The position numbers were made by a program, and so were the translations under genes. From NCBI GenBank assembly GCA_038247995.1, contig JBBRUG010000057.1:1-22007 (forward strand): 22,007 nucleotides of DNA, read 5' to 3'. Shown one piece after another: positions 14,543 to 21,703 of this stretch (within the stretch, counting starts at the first letter, position 1; every line of letters starts with the position of its first letter). The DNA is from JBBRUG01 sp038247995 (GTDB taxonomy: Bacteria; Chloroflexota; Chloroflexia; Chloroflexales; Chloroflexaceae). Below the pieces are notes generated by a model. That model saw nothing but the letters and a program-made list of their open reading frames with translations. It searched no databases and was not told the origin of the DNA.

Positions 14543-15231
14543 AGCGAACGCAACCGGTAACCGACGCCATAGACGGTTTCAATCAGTGGCGTAACAACGG
14601 TGGGCAGTTCGATTTTTCGGCGCAAATTCTTGATATGGCTATCTACTGTGCGTTCCATGCCGGCATAGGCATAGCCCAGGCCCTGCTCGATTAACTCCGA
14701 ACGCGTGAAGGCATGGCCGGGATTGCGCAACAACAAGGCCAACAGATCAAATTCGGTGCGCGTTAACTCGATCGGGACGTCGGCGACAGTTGCCTGATGA
14801 GCGTCGAGGTCAAGCAGGATCGCGCCGTGGCTAAGGCGCAGCGGCGGGGTTGCGGCGCCTGCGGTACGCCGAAGCACCGCACGCACACGGGCGACAACCT
14901 CACGTGGGTTGAATGGCTTGGTGATGTAATCGTCGGCGCCAAGCTCCAGGCCAACGATCCGATCGGTGTCATCGATACGCGCAGTGAGCATAATGATCGG
15001 GATCATCGTTGTGGTTGGATTGCTGCGTAACCCACGGGCAAGCTCAAGACCGTCGCAGTCGGGCAACATGAGGTCAAGCACGATCAGGGCAGGCGGCTGA
15101 GCGCGCAAGGTCTGGAGCGCGGTTGCACCATCATAGGCGCACACAACGTGAAAGCCGGCCTGCTCCAGATACGCCTGTACCAGGCGGACAATGCCGTGGT
15201 CGTCGTCAACAACGAGAATAGTTTGCGCCAT
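14539..15231 (-). CDS. OmpR/PhoB-family response regulator
   Basis: A 230-aa DNA-binding response regulator, presumably phosphorylated by the kinase encoded just downstream. The receiver domain (1-120) has the acidic pocket D9-D11, the phosphoacceptor D53 in LIVLDLMLPD, T83 and K105 (ITKPFNP). The C-terminal winged helix (about 130-230) has ELTRTEFDLLALLLRNPG, FTRSELIEQ and VDSHIKNLRRKIE, ending in YGVGYRL. I take the ATG at 15231 because MAQTILVVDDD is the canonical receiver start and GAAGGAG is well placed upstream. The frame stays open to 15546, but the added residues are antisense to the secreted protein gene. The stop overlaps the kinase ATG. Confidence 0.95.
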   Translation of the reverse strand: MAQTILVVDDDHGIVRLVQAYLEQAGFHVVCAYDGATALQTLRAQPPALIVLDLMLPDCDGLELARGLRSNPTTTMIPIIMLTARIDDTDRIVGLELGADDYITKPFNPREVVARVRAVLRRTAGAATPPLRLSHGAILLDLDAHQATVADVPIELTRTEFDLLALLLRNPGHAFTRSELIEQGLGYAYAGMERTVDSHIKNLRRKIELPTVVTPLIETVYGVGYRLRSL

Positions 15232-15279
15232 CGATGACGCTCCTTCGATCAACGGTATGCATGGTATTGTACACACAAT

Positions 15280-15314
15280 GACGGCGGATGAGGGTAAACA
15301 CCTCACCCGCCGTC
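15280..15314 (-). terminator. hairpin between the secreted protein and response regulator genes
   Basis: GACGGCGG (15280-15287) and TGAGG (15289-15293) pair with CCTCA (15301-15305) and CCGCCGTC (15307-15314), giving 8 + 5 bp split by one A-C mismatch, with the 7-nt loop GTAAACA. It starts 12 nt after the stop of the secreted protein gene. There is no clear U-run, so it may attenuate rather than end transcription into the regulator gene. Confidence 0.5.
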
Positions 15315-15326
15315 GTGAATGTTCAG

Positions 15327-15905
15327 CTACGGACGCGGCCCACGTCCGCCCCCCATCCGACCTTGACCGCCGGCGGGCTGATGATCGCACACGCCGTCGC
15401 CATCGGCGTCGGTATAAGCTGGGCCATTGCCGCTTCCCGGCGCCTGGCTTTGCCGGCCGTTCGCGCTTAGGGGTTGGGCAATCCGGGTTGCCGCCATCGA
15501 GCGGGCGAGCGCGAGTTGCGCAGCGGCTTCTTCTTGCGTCATCCACCCGGCGGCCACGGCGGCATCGAGCCGTTCAGCACGTGAAGCGACAAATGTGTCG
15601 AGAAATGCTTCCGGCGCAATTCCCGCCTCGGTTAACGCAGCGAGAATCGTGCCATCCGTCCCCAGTTGCGCCACCAGTTCAGCCTGGGTGAGGTTCAACT
15701 GTGCGGCAGCCATACCCACCAGCGAATCTGCGGTGCCGCCCATGTGGTCCTGCCGCATCCGGCCGTTTTGGGCGGCGTTGGACATCCGCTGATCCGGCTG
15801 TGCGTTCGGCCCCCGGGCAAAGACGCTCGGCGTGAGACTCAGAACCAGCAGGGCGACGAAAGCGCCGACAATGCCGGCGGCGCCAAAGGTAAGTACGCGT
15901 TTCAT
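15327..15905 (-). CDS. secreted protein with Met/Gln-rich linker and DADGDG motif
   Basis: A 192-aa exported protein. The signal peptide is at about 1-30 (MKRVLTFGAAGIVGAFVALL..., cleavage near VFA). A Met/Gln/Arg-rich linker (QPDQRMSNAAQNGRMRQDHM) follows, then a helical core (about 60-140) with LNLTQAELVAQLGTDGTILAAL and RLDAAVAAGWMTQEEAAAQL. This core resembles the two-helix repeats of small secreted DUF2680-like proteins. The end has YTDADGDGVCDH, a Ca2+-binding-loop-like motif, and a Gly/Arg-rich tail GGQGRMGGGRGPRP. The start has CAGGAGC well spaced upstream. It precedes the two-component genes on the same strand, so it may be the sensed or controlled envelope component; this is inference. 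A TATAGT on the - strand (15962-15967) could be its -10 box, without a convincing -35. Confidence 0.8.
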   Translation of the reverse strand: MKRVLTFGAAGIVGAFVALLVLSLTPSVFARGPNAQPDQRMSNAAQNGRMRQDHMGGTADSLVGMAAAQLNLTQAELVAQLGTDGTILAALTEAGIAPEAFLDTFVASRAERLDAAVAAGWMTQEEAAAQLALARSMAATRIAQPLSANGRQSQAPGSGNGPAYTDADGDGVCDHQPAGGQGRMGGGRGPRP

Positions 15906-16028
15906 TGGAATGCTCCTGGTTTGAACGTCCAGACGATGTGAACGTTGCGGGCTACATGCTCACTATAGCGTTCGATTGTGGAGAAGCGATGGAAATGCCG
16001 GGGATGTGCTGTGGAAGTTCCAACACCC

Positions 16029-16057
16029 TTGACAAATCGCCATGGGGAGCGTATTAT
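16029..16057 (+). promoter_or_regulatory. consensus promoter of marR
   Basis: A perfect TTGACA (16029-16034), a 17-nt spacer and TATTAT (16052-16057). Transcription would start near 16064, leaving a leader of about 25 nt that consists almost entirely of the operator dyad, with no Shine-Dalgarno. Confidence 0.8.
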
Positions 16058-16071
16058 TAGGCCGTAAGTAG

Positions 16072-16083
16072 TTAGGCTCCTAG
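16072..16083 (+). promoter_or_regulatory. putative MarR operator O1
   Basis: TTAGGCTCCTAG, a dyad with TAGG and CCTA half-sites separated by CT. It lies between the predicted transcription start and the marR ATG, where the ribosome-binding site would normally be. A further TTAGG half-site lies at 16057-16061. The exact reverse complement occurs at 16574-16585. MarR proteins commonly bind such short dyads at their own promoter. Confidence 0.65.
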
Positions 16084-16088
16084 TAATT

Positions 16089-16538
16089 ATGCTTGAAACA
16101 CCTTCCGAAAACCTGTTACTATTGCTCAAGCGGCTGCACCTGAGTACACGGCGCGCCTTTGACGAAGCCTTCGTGGCCTATGGCGTTACCGGCCCCCAGG
16201 TCGAGATCTTGCGCCAAATCTGGCAGTGCGCAGGGCTAGAGCAACGTGTGCTTCAGGAACGGCTGGGCATCACCTCGGCGACGCTAACCGGAATCATCGA
16301 CGGATTGGTTGATCGTGAACTGGCCGAGCGGCGGCTCAGCCCGGAAGATGCGCGGGTTAAACAGCTCTTCCTGACGCCGCAGGGGGAAGCTGTAGGCGCC
16401 GAGCTCGCCACCATTATGCGCGGCGTCGAAGATCGCCTGGTGCAAGGTTTCTCGGCAACTGAGCAGGCGCTCATGCGCGATTGGCTCAGCCGAATGGTAC
16501 AGAACCTCGGTACATGCCAGGGTGAGCCGCCGTGCTAA
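16089..16538 (+). CDS. MarR family transcriptional regulator
   Basis: A 149-aa winged-helix regulator, probably a dimeric repressor released by a small ligand or by oxidation. The N-terminal dimerisation helices (LLLLLKRLHLSTRRAFDEAFVAYGVTG) are followed by the helix-turn-helix (about 50-75: LEQRVLQERLGITSATLTGIIDGLVDRELAERR). The wing follows (SPEDARVKQLFLTPQGEAV), with the typical D.R..K...LT..G signature, then a C-terminal helix. The cysteines at positions 56 or so, 144 and the C-terminus might be redox-active, which is only a possibility. The short leader carries the operator dyad O1, implying autoregulation. A second copy of the operator lies between marR and the membrane gene at 16623. 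A run of seven T at 16557-16563 follows marR without a clear hairpin. Confidence 0.92.
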   Translation: MLETPSENLLLLLKRLHLSTRRAFDEAFVAYGVTGPQVEILRQIWQCAGLEQRVLQERLGITSATLTGIIDGLVDRELAERRLSPEDARVKQLFLTPQGEAVGAELATIMRGVEDRLVQGFSATEQALMRDWLSRMVQNLGTCQGEPPC

Positions 16539-16573
16539 AGCGCCTGAACAATGCTCTTTTTTTGGCCATATCT

Positions 16574-16593
16574 CTAGGAGCCTAATTTTTAGG
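16574..16593 (+). promoter_or_regulatory. putative MarR operator O2 (double dyad)
   Basis: CTAGGAGCCTAA (16574-16585) is the exact reverse complement of O1. It overlaps a second dyad, CCTAA-TTT-TTAGG (16581-16593). It sits 30-50 nt before the ATG at 16623, over or next to the likely promoter of the membrane protein/oxidoreductase pair. One weak promoter candidate is TTTTGG (16560-16565), 17 nt, TAATTT (16583-16588), which the operator would cover. Confidence 0.65.
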
Positions 16594-16622
16594 TCACGAG
16601 CTTATATACCAGGAGAATTTGT

Positions 16623-17054
16623 ATGTCTACCCGTGCAACCAACGCCCCGGCCCTGAGCAACAACAGCCTGCTGCGCAACGCCCTGATCATCCTTGTCGGT
16701 TCACTCGTCGCGAATCATCTTATTCGTTTTGTTGCGCTGGCGCTTACTAACCCACCGGCTGAATTCATTGTGCTGACTACATGGCTCCCGGTGACTTTCT
16801 TCACTGTGCTTGGCGTCGGCGGCGCTGTGGGTGTCTATGCGTTGCTCCAGCGCTTCACTAAAAACCCCGCGCGCACCTTCACAAGCGTGGCCTGGGTTGT
16901 GTTAGTCCTCTCGCTGATTCCCAACCTGTTGCTCGCCCTCAATCCCAGTAACGCGCCGCTGCCCGGCATGACGACTGCCGGTGCCCTGGCGCTCGCCATT
17001 ATGCACATTCCGCCGGCCCTGCTCGCAATCGGCTTGCTGCCGCGTACGCGCTGA
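16623..17054 (+). CDS. DUF6069-like four-helix membrane protein
   Basis: A 143-aa integral membrane protein with about four helices: LLRNALIILVGSLVANHLIRFV (16-37), EFIVLTTWLPVTFFTVLGVGGAVGVYALL (48-76), FTSVAWVVLVLSLIPNLLLAL (87-107) and TTAGALALAIMHIPPALLAIGLLP (118-141). The arrangement, with a conserved Pro in helix 2 and MHIPPALL near the end, resembles the DUF6069 family, of unknown function. AGGAGA at 16611-16616 supports the ATG at 16623. The operator-like double dyad 16574-16593 lies directly upstream, and a deazaflavin-dependent oxidoreductase-like gene follows after 13 nt. A role in the MarR-controlled response is therefore likely, but what it moves or protects is unknown. Confidence 0.75.
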   Translation: MSTRATNAPALSNNSLLRNALIILVGSLVANHLIRFVALALTNPPAEFIVLTTWLPVTFFTVLGVGGAVGVYALLQRFTKNPARTFTSVAWVVLVLSLIPNLLLALNPSNAPLPGMTTAGALALAIMHIPPALLAIGLLPRTR

Positions 17055-17067
17055 AAGGATTATTCCA

Positions 17068-17526
17068 ATGTCTGAAGCATCAATTGCAAGCCGGCGCCGC
17101 CCGCCGGCCTGGTTGAACAAGATCATGACGTTCATCTTGCGTTCGCCATTCCATCGTCTCGTGAGCAATAGCTTGATGCTGATCAGCTTCACCGGGCGCA
17201 AAAGCGGCAAACAAATTACAACGCCTGTGTCGCGGATTGATGACGAAAACGGCTACAAGTTCTTCGTTGCCTCGCCCTGGTGGCGTAACTTGCGGGGCGG
17301 GACTGCGGTGGAGTTGCTCGTGGCAGGTCGCCGGGTGGCAGCCACAGCGCAACCCGAGGAAGATCCAGCGGTCGTCCTGACCGAGGCGCGGGCCTTCCTG
17401 ACGGCAAACGGCGCCAAGCAGGGCTTTCGGATCGGCCTGCCCTTGACCGATGGACAGATCCCATCTGACGCCACACTTACTCAGATGCTTGAAGGTCGCG
17501 TACTCGTGCGCTTACAGCCCGGCTAA
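17068..17526 (+). CDS. nitroreductase/deazaflavin-dependent oxidoreductase family protein (DDN-like)
   Basis: A 152-aa split beta-barrel flavin/F420-type protein of the family that includes mycobacterial Ddn. The family signature is LMLISFTGRKSGKQITTPVSR (about 33-53), followed by YKFFVASPWWRNLRGGTAVELLVAGRRV, where the W-x-N-L motif shapes the cofactor site. Members bind F420 or related cofactors, but binding cannot be told from sequence alone. The start is ATG 17068 with AAAGGA upstream; the open frame from 16981 overlaps the preceding gene and is not a real extension. It is 13 nt downstream of the membrane gene and probably in the same MarR-controlled transcript. A detoxifying reductase role is inferred from context. 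Confidence 0.85.
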   Translation: MSEASIASRRRPPAWLNKIMTFILRSPFHRLVSNSLMLISFTGRKSGKQITTPVSRIDDENGYKFFVASPWWRNLRGGTAVELLVAGRRVAATAQPEEDPAVVLTEARAFLTANGAKQGFRIGLPLTDGQIPSDATLTQMLEGRVLVRLQPG

Positions 17527-17614
17527 AGCCAGCAGGCGTGGGGCGTGAAGGGCGTGCCTGAGGCCTAGGACATGGGACGTGCGCCGCTCTCCCGCTTTAT
17601 TGCTCCGATAGGGT

Positions 17615-17643
17615 TTGGGTAGGCACTCCTGTGGTACTATACA
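17615..17643 (+). promoter_or_regulatory. possible promoter of the aminotransferase gene
   Basis: TTGGGT (17615-17620), a 17-nt spacer and TATACA (17638-17643), 36 nt before the ATG at 17679. The rest of 17527-17678 holds low-complexity GC-rich sequence and no gene. Confidence 0.45.
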
Positions 17644-17678
17644 GGCAGCAATCGCCCTCCCTACGCATAGGAGCGTCT

Positions 17679-18890
17679 ATGGACAACGCTCAGGCCGCCG
17701 AGCGTGTTCGCAACTTCGGCACTTCGATTTTTGCCGAGATCAGCGCACTTGCCGTTCAGACCGGCGCCGTTAATCTCGGCCAGGGTTTCCCCGATTTCGC
17801 CGGACCGGAATGGGTCAAGCAGGCCGCAATCAGCGCGATCAACGCCGATCATAACCAGTATGCGCCCTACCTCGGCCTCCCACGGCTGCGCGAAGCGATT
17901 GCCGCTACCTGGCAGGCTGCGGGCTGGAATACCGTCGATCCGGCCAGCGAAGTAACCATCACCAGTGGCGCAACCGAGGCGCTCTTCGGCGCAATGCAAG
18001 CCCTGCTCAACCCCGGTGATGAAGTTGTGCTCTTCGAGCCGTTCTACGACGCCTACGTGCCCGATGTCACCATGGCCGGTGGCGTACCACGGTATGTGCG
18101 GTTGCACCCACCCGAGCAGGCAGTTTCAACCCTCAGCCCTCAGCCCTCAGCCTTGTCCTGGTGGTTCGACCCCGCCGATCTCAAAGCCGCCTTCTCACCA
18201 CGCACGCGGCTCGTGCTACTCAATACACCCCACAATCCGACCGGCAAGGTCTTCACCCGTGCCGAACTGGAGCAGATTGCGGAATTAGCGATCGCCCACA
18301 ACGCCATCGTCGTCGCCGATGAGGTGTATGATCAGCTTACATTTACCGCTACCGGCCATATACCTATCGCCACCTTGCCCGGCATGTGGGAACGCACTCT
18401 GACGATCAATAGCGTCGGCAAAACCTTCAGCCTGACCGGCTGGAAAGTTGGGTATGCGGTTGGCCCAGCGTACCTTAACGCCGCGCTGCGCGCCGCCCAT
18501 CAGTGGGTAACCTTCGCCACCGCGACGCCATTACAAGCCGCCGCCGCCGTCGCACTCGAAGGCGCGATCGAAAATGGCTACTATGTAACCTTCCGCGCCG
18601 AATATGCCGAGCGCCTGGCGCTGCTGCGCAGCGTGTTGGAGGGCGCCGGCCTACCCACGCTGCCGGTTGAGGGTAGTTACTTCATCATGGCCGATATCAG
18701 CGGCACGGGCTTCGCCAACGATGCCGACTTCTGCCGTTGGCTTACCCGTGATGTAGGCGTGGCCGCGATCCCGCCCTCGGCATTCTACGCCGATGCCACC
18801 AACCTGCCCCTACTTGCACGCTTCTGCTTCGCAAAGAACCTGAGCACCCTGCAAGCTGCCGCCGAACGGCTGACCGTACTGCGCCGCTAA
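17679..18890 (+). CDS. PLP-dependent class I/II aminotransferase
   Basis: A 403-aa fold-type I aminotransferase. NLGQGFPDFAGPEW near the N-terminus is typical of the kynurenine/methionine/glutamine aminotransferase branch. Further motifs are TSGATEALFGA, LLNTPHNPTGKVF, VVADEVYDQL and the PLP lysine K248 in SVGKTFSLTGWKVGY. The exact amino donor cannot be set from sequence. The ATG at 17679 has AGGAG upstream; the GTG at 17631 lies in the promoter. Residues around 150-160 (VSTLSPQPSALS) are encoded by three tandem CCCTCAG units (18130-18150), which look like an expansion between two conserved segments. A palindrome (18925-18944) follows the stop. Confidence 0.92.
   Translation: MDNAQAAERVRNFGTSIFAEISALAVQTGAVNLGQGFPDFAGPEWVKQAAISAINADHNQYAPYLGLPRLREAIAATWQAAGWNTVDPASEVTITSGATEALFGAMQALLNPGDEVVLFEPFYDAYVPDVTMAGGVPRYVRLHPPEQAVSTLSPQPSALSWWFDPADLKAAFSPRTRLVLLNTPHNPTGKVFTRAELEQIAELAIAHNAIVVADEVYDQLTFTATGHIPIATLPGMWERTLTINSVGKTFSLTGWKVGYAVGPAYLNAALRAAHQWVTFATATPLQAAAAVALEGAIENGYYVTFRAEYAERLALLRSVLEGAGLPTLPVEGSYFIMADISGTGFANDADFCRWLTRDVGVAAIPPSAFYADATNLPLLARFCFAKNLSTLQAAAERLTVLRR
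18130..18150 (+). repeat. three tandem CCCTCAG units inside the aminotransferase gene
   Basis: Exact heptamers lie at 18130-18136, 18137-18143 and 18144-18150. The 21-nt total keeps the frame. The reverse complement CTGAGGG is the unit seen between genes at 8174-8196. Confidence 0.9.
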
Positions 18891-18924
18891 AGGGGATCAC
18901 AACAGTCGCCTGGAACCAGCGTAA

Positions 18925-18944
18925 GGGCGGATCGCGATCCGCCC
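18925..18944. terminator. 20-bp perfect palindrome before the M32 peptidase gene
   Basis: GGGCGGATCGCGATCCGCCC is its own reverse complement. It lies 34 nt after the aminotransferase stop and 6 nt before the GTG at 18951. It may be a terminator or 5' structure of the next gene. There is no T-run. Confidence 0.5.
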
Positions 18945-18950
18945 CGACGG

Positions 18951-20480
18951 GTGCCGAACAACGAAAGAGAACCCGCTGTGGAAGAGAACCTGCAAAAACT
19001 CAAAGCCCACCTTGCCGAGGTGGACGATCTGAATATGGCCGTGGCCGTGCTGAACTGGGATCAGAGTACCTACATGCCGCCCGGCGGTGCAGCGGCGCGC
19101 GGACGCCAGATGGCGACCCTCGGCAGCCTAGCCCATCAGAAGTTCACTGATGAAGAGATTGGCGAGTTGTTGGAAATGCTGCAACCGCACGTCGCCGTTC
19201 TGCCCTACGACAACGACGATGCCGCATTGCTGCGCGTTACTCAGCGCGCTTATGATCGCGCCACTCGCGTGCCGGCGAGCCTGATCGCCGAGTTGTATGC
19301 CCACAGCGCTGCGAGCTACCAGGCCTGGACGGAGGCGCGCCCGGCGAACGATATTGCGCGGATGCAGCCTTACCTGGAGCGCACGCTCGAATTGAGCCGG
19401 CAGGTTTCGGCCTGTTTTCCCGGCGCCGCACACGTTGCCGACCCGCTGATCGACATGGCCGATTACGGCATGCAAGCGGCCACGGTACGCAGCCTCTTCG
19501 CCGAACTACGCACCGAACTTGTGCCGTTAGTGCGCGCAGTTACGGCCCATCCCCCCGCCGACGATAGCTGCCTGCGCCAGAGCTACCCTGCTGCTGCGCA
19601 ACTCGCCTTCGGCGAACAAGTGATCCGCGCCTTCGGCTACGACTTCACGCGCGGCCGCCAGGACGAAACTTATCATCCGTTTATGACCAAGTTCTCGCTC
19701 GGCGATATTCGGATTACAACGCGAGTGAAAGAGAACGACCTGAGCGAAGCGCTGTTCAGTACGCTCCACGAAGCGGGCCATGCGATGTATGAGCAGGGCA
19801 TCACGATGGACTACGAAGCCACGCCGCTGGCCGGCGGCACCTCGGCGGGCGTCCACGAAAGCCAATCGCGCCTGTGGGAAAATCTTGTCGGGCGCTCACA
19901 CCGCTGCTGGGAACACTACTATCCGCAGCTTCAGGCGGCCTTCCCCGGCCAGCTTGGTTCAGTGTCGCTCGACACATTCTACCGAGCGATCAACAAAGTG
20001 CAGCCCTCACTTATCCGTACCGACGCCGACGAGTTGACCTACAATTTGCATGTGATGCTGCGCTTCGACCTGGAGTTACAGCTCCTGGAAGGCACATTGG
20101 CTGTACGCGACCTACCTGAAGCCTGGGATGCTCGCTACCGGGAAGACCTCGGTGTGGTCGCCCCTGAGCCGAAGGATGGCGTGCTGCAAGATGTACACTG
20201 GTTCTCGGGGCTGATCGGCGGAGCGTTCCAGGGCTATACGATTGGGAACATCCTCAGCGCCCAGTTCTTTAATGCCGCCCGTACGGCACAGCCGCAGATC
20301 GACGCGGAGCTCGGACGCGGCGAGTTCAACACCCTCCACAGTTGGCTGCGCAAGAACGTCTATCGGCACGGCAGCAAATACACCACGAGTGAACTCGTCG
20401 AGCGCGCCACCGGTGGACCGTTGCAGATCGGGCCGTATATGGCATATTTACGGGCGAAGTATGGGGAATTGTACGGATAA
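18951..20480 (+). CDS. M32 family metallocarboxypeptidase (thermostable carboxypeptidase 1 type)
   Basis: A zinc or cobalt carboxypeptidase that removes C-terminal residues from peptides, probably cytoplasmic. The 509-aa length is normal for M32. The N-terminal LNWDQSTYMPPGGAAARGRQ is a family signature. The metal site is H273-E-A-G-H277 (HExxH in STLHEAGHAMYEQG), with the third ligand E303 in GVHESQSRLWEN, spaced 26 residues on as expected. The C-terminal blocks LIRTDADELTYNLHVMLRFD and FSGLIGGAFQGYTIGNILSAQF are also conserved. The start is uncertain: GTG 18951 gives MPNNEREPAVEENL, while GTG 18978 would start at the helix EENLQKL. Neither has a strong ribosome-binding site. Confidence 0.93.
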   Translation: MPNNEREPAVEENLQKLKAHLAEVDDLNMAVAVLNWDQSTYMPPGGAAARGRQMATLGSLAHQKFTDEEIGELLEMLQPHVAVLPYDNDDAALLRVTQRAYDRATRVPASLIAELYAHSAASYQAWTEARPANDIARMQPYLERTLELSRQVSACFPGAAHVADPLIDMADYGMQAATVRSLFAELRTELVPLVRAVTAHPPADDSCLRQSYPAAAQLAFGEQVIRAFGYDFTRGRQDETYHPFMTKFSLGDIRITTRVKENDLSEALFSTLHEAGHAMYEQGITMDYEATPLAGGTSAGVHESQSRLWENLVGRSHRCWEHYYPQLQAAFPGQLGSVSLDTFYRAINKVQPSLIRTDADELTYNLHVMLRFDLELQLLEGTLAVRDLPEAWDARYREDLGVVAPEPKDGVLQDVHWFSGLIGGAFQGYTIGNILSAQFFNAARTAQPQIDAELGRGEFNTLHSWLRKNVYRHGSKYTTSELVERATGGPLQIGPYMAYLRAKYGELYG

Positions 20481-20487
20481 TAAAAGA

Positions 20488-20521
20488 CGGCGCCCGGCGC
20501 GTTAAACCGCACCGGACGCCG
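20488..20521 (-). terminator. intrinsic terminator of the TPR gene (- strand)
   Basis: The arms 20488-20500 and 20509-20521 form an 11-of-13 bp GC-rich stem around an 8-nt loop. Read on the - strand, it is followed by TCTTTTATTATCC, a U-rich tract, which suits termination of the gene 20536-21603. It also directly follows the convergent M32 gene. Confidence 0.7.
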
Positions 20522-20535
20522 CTTGCATTCCGACG

Positions 20536-21603
20536 TTAACGTGCGGTCTGCGCACTCATTGCACTCAGGTCGGCGAGTTGCTGGCGCTGCGCCGCAAAGG
20601 CACTGCTACCCCGTTCGATATACGCACGGGCCTGCTGAAAGTGCCGGGCAGCCCGGTTCGCATTCGCCACATCGTAGCCGCCGTAAAAACTCAGCACCGC
20701 ATCAAGCCCTTCTAGTTCCAACTCAAGCCCGCGACGATAATCGTCGTGGGCTTGTTGCAACGTACCCGGCGGGCGCAACTCCTCCAGCGTCGCCAGGGCT
20801 TGCTCAACCGTAGCGTGCAGACGCTGTGTGGCGGCCACATAGCTTACCGATGCGCCGCCGGGCTGACTCGTAGCCTGCCGATAGGTTTCCGTCGCGGTGC
20901 GCAACTCCGCCCGCAACGGCTCCACGGCGCCCAGATAGGCGACCGTCAAGCCCTCGACAACTGCCAGTGGTTCAGCCTCTAGAATCGGGTCGGCTACAGC
21001 GAAGAAGGGGACGCTCGCAGGTTCGCTAGTCGCTGATTCAGGATCTTCAACGAACTGCGCCGTCATTGTCGTGGTTTGCGCCTGATCCACCACGAGCGAA
21101 AAGCTCTCATAAAGCACGAGCGACAGGCAGACCAGCACCAGCGGCATTGCCCAGAGCAGCAGGCGCACCCGGCTGGTTTCGCGCCGATTGCTCCGCCAAT
21201 TCACCCACCAGGACTCGCCTTCAGCCCGTTTGGCCTGGGCTTTCCCCTCTGCTGAAGCCGTTTCCAGGTTTGAAGTTGTAACTGTGGGCATCTGCAAACC
21301 CGGCGCCGGGTGCAGTGCGCCGGCCGCATGACCGCGTGCTGCCAGACGCTCCAGACCTTTATGGGCATGCTGATTCTGCGGGTTCAGCTTCAGTACGGCG
21401 TTCAAACAGAACGCCACCTGCTGCGGATCGTCGAGTACACCGCTCAGCCAGAGCCAGGCCCGCTCACTCTGTGGATCGAGTTGCACTGAACGGGTGAGCA
21501 AGCCGGCAGCAACCCGACGCTGGCCACCACGCGCCGCCGCCACCCCACGCAAGTAGAGGTGCTGCGCCTCGCTACTATTCGCCTTAATTGCGCTTTCTGT
21601 CAT
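20536..21603 (-). CDS. TPR-containing single-pass membrane protein
   Basis: A 355-aa protein. TPR-like helical repeats form the N-terminus (about 8-90: AQHLYLRGVAAARGGQRRVAAGLLTRSVQLDPQSERAWLWLSGV, then NAVLKLNPQNQHAHKGLERL), followed by a polar linker. One membrane helix is at about 147-167 (LLLWAMPLVLVCLSLVLYESF). An extracytoplasmic helical region (about 215-355) carries YEx/REL-type heptads and the Gln/Ala-rich end AFAAQRQQLADLSAMSAQ. The N-terminus is probably cytoplasmic and the C-terminus outside. No enzymatic motif is seen. The ATG at 21603 gives the TPR start, but its ribosome-binding site is weak. Many Chloroflexota proteins open with the same LWLSGV-type TPR module, so a scaffolding role is likely; the partner is unknown. 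Confidence 0.75.
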   Translation of the reverse strand: MTESAIKANSSEAQHLYLRGVAAARGGQRRVAAGLLTRSVQLDPQSERAWLWLSGVLDDPQQVAFCLNAVLKLNPQNQHAHKGLERLAARGHAAGALHPAPGLQMPTVTTSNLETASAEGKAQAKRAEGESWWVNWRSNRRETSRVRLLLWAMPLVLVCLSLVLYESFSLVVDQAQTTTMTAQFVEDPESATSEPASVPFFAVADPILEAEPLAVVEGLTVAYLGAVEPLRAELRTATETYRQATSQPGGASVSYVAATQRLHATVEQALATLEELRPPGTLQQAHDDYRRGLELELEGLDAVLSFYGGYDVANANRAARHFQQARAYIERGSSAFAAQRQQLADLSAMSAQTAR

Positions 21604-21614
21604 TATGATTGTTG

Positions 21615-21647
21615 GGCCGAGTCATCAGCATAGCTGATGACTCGGCC
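21615..21647 (-). terminator. 15-bp perfect hairpin after the GH18-type gene
   Basis: GGCCGAGTCATCAGC (21615-21629) pairs perfectly with 21633-21647 around the 3-nt loop ATA. It lies between the stop of the gene at 21704 and the start of the TPR gene (21603), both on -. No U-run follows, so it is a terminator or 3' end structure of uncertain strength. Confidence 0.6.
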
Positions 21648-21703
21648 TTACGCTATTCGCTTGCCTATGATGATGACGACGCTGATGCTTTGGCCGTACA
21701 TGG

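Noticed and set aside
15232..15546. N-terminal extension of the response regulator
   Set aside because: The extra 105 codons are antisense to the secreted protein gene. The receiver domain begins at MAQTILVVDDD with its own ribosome-binding site.
17558..17572. Third MarR operator (AGGCCTAGGA) after the oxidoreductase gene
   Set aside because: It lacks the TAGG-NN-CCTA arrangement; CCTAGG alone is a short chance palindrome.
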